64,000 bases of DNA from Bog-473 sp963743785 (GTDB taxonomy: Bacteria; Actinomycetota; Acidimicrobiia; Acidimicrobiales; RAAP-2), in assembly GCA_963743785.1 (NCBI GenBank), contig CAVURD010000012.1:124001-188000 (forward strand). The letters are read 5' to 3'. The position numbers and the translations under genes are program-made. Every line of letters begins with the position of its first letter. The stretch's first letter is position 1. This document shows, piece by piece, positions 63,630 to 64,000 of the stretch. The notes under the pieces were generated by a model. The model saw only the letters and a list, made by a program, of their open reading frames with translations. It was not told the DNA's origin and did not search any database.

Positions 63630-64000
63630 GTCAGACCGGGCTGCCATCCCGCTTGGCCGAAGCGATACCCGACCGACCGGACGGTTTGGATCAGATGGGC
63701 GTGCTCCTCGCCCAACTTGGCCCGGAGCCGCCGGATGTGCACATCGACCGTACGGGCCCCGCCGTAGTACTCGTAGCCCCAGACCCGGCTGAGCAGTGTC
63801 TCGCGGGTGAAGACCTTGGCCGGGTGGCCGGCCAAGAAGCGCAGTAGTTCGTACTCCATGTAGGTCAGGTCGAGCACGCGCCCGGCCACGGCCGCTTGAT
63901 ACGTCTCGAGATTGAGCACCAGCGCGCCGTACTCGATGATGTCGGGCCGCATGCTCTGCCCGGCGCGCCAGAAGAGGTGCTGCAGGCGCGCGACCAGCTC
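63599..64000 (-). CDS. Response regulator, GlnR/OmpR type, C-terminal part (cut by window)
   Basis: The winged-helix DNA-binding domain is complete: LDLTYMEYELLRFLAGHPAK, VFTRETLLSRVWGYEYYGGA, RTVDVHIRRLRAKLG. The preceding residues (ELVARLQHLFWRAGQS) are in frame up to base 64000 and are the end of the receiver domain, so the 5' part lies outside. GlnR-type regulators control nitrogen metabolism; the sequence is close to that group. Confidence 0.9.
   Translation of the reverse strand, partial: ELVARLQHLFWRAGQSMRPDIIEYGALVLNLETYQAAVAGRVLDLTYMEYELLRFLAGHPAKVFTRETLLSRVWGYEYYGGARTVDVHIRRLRAKLGEEHAHLIQTVRSVGYRFGQAGWQPGLTQRGPAGTGT

Overview
This is high-GC DNA from an actinomycete. An Acidimicrobiia-like lineage is my best guess, because the window has the fhaA-fhaB-pstP-pbpA-pknB-crgA cell-division/signalling cluster, a WhiB protein, F420-type LLM oxidoreductase, many GTG starts, and Thr-rich extracytoplasmic tails on PstP, PknB and an SGNH protein. 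The exact taxon cannot be read from the sequence alone.

Layout. 1-10.8 kb is a decaying accessory zone: a probable IS21-type end, an OsmC pseudogene, a frameshifted FtsX-type permease, a dead IS110 transposase, a frameshifted DHA2-type MFS transporter, one intact potassium channel, a frameshifted DUF2252 gene and a truncated transposase-like gene, ending at tRNA-Leu(CAG). 11.2-18.7 kb is the conserved phospho-signalling and peptidoglycan cluster (FHA proteins, PP2C phosphatase, class B PBP, PASTA kinase, CrgA) with a glutamine amidotransferase subunit on the opposite strand; the usual rodA/ftsW gene is missing. 18.7-26.3 kb holds metabolic genes (thiolase, hotdog protein, ComF-like phosphoribosyltransferase, SDR, pirin, aldo/keto reductase, GH15). 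26.4-38.3 kb is a looser accessory stretch of secreted, membrane and signalling genes, including a DUF4242-nucleotidyl cyclase fusion, a Tat-exported phosphoesterase, a flavoprotein, YjbQ, and a methyltransferase/PhyH-dioxygenase pair next to tRNA-Ile(GAT). 38.4-46.2 kb carries a thioesterase, a stand-alone SGNH protein, tRNA-Ala(TGC), an LLM oxidoreductase, a Cys-rich zinc-ribbon protein, a Tat-exported amidohydrolase, an SDR and a secreted propeller-like protein.

46.3-52.8 kb looks like an old genomic island. A 35-bp piece of tRNA-Pro (34/35 identical) lies at its left edge and an intact tRNA-Pro(CGG) at its right edge. Between them are a small HTH-like gene with a palindromic promoter, an acyl-CoA ligase, a HAD phosphatase, a methyltransferase and several broken genes, including a RelE/ParE-like toxin remnant. 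No integrase is left.

52.9-64 kb is again core-like: CorC, a receiver-only response regulator, two overlapping ArsA/Get3-type ATPases, WhiB, a DUF929-like membrane protein, NUDIX and metallo-beta-lactamase genes in tandem, Mrp, an A-type Fe-S carrier, an unusual protein joining intact [2Fe-2S] domains to a shortened molybdenum-hydroxylase-like region that lacks the catalytic Glu motif, RidA, and the end of a GlnR/OmpR-type regulator that runs off the window. The best candidates for something undescribed are that Fe-S/molybdenum-hydroxylase-like fusion beside the Fe-S carrier genes, the tRNA-Pro island, the rodA-less fha/pknB cluster and the DUF4242-cyclase.
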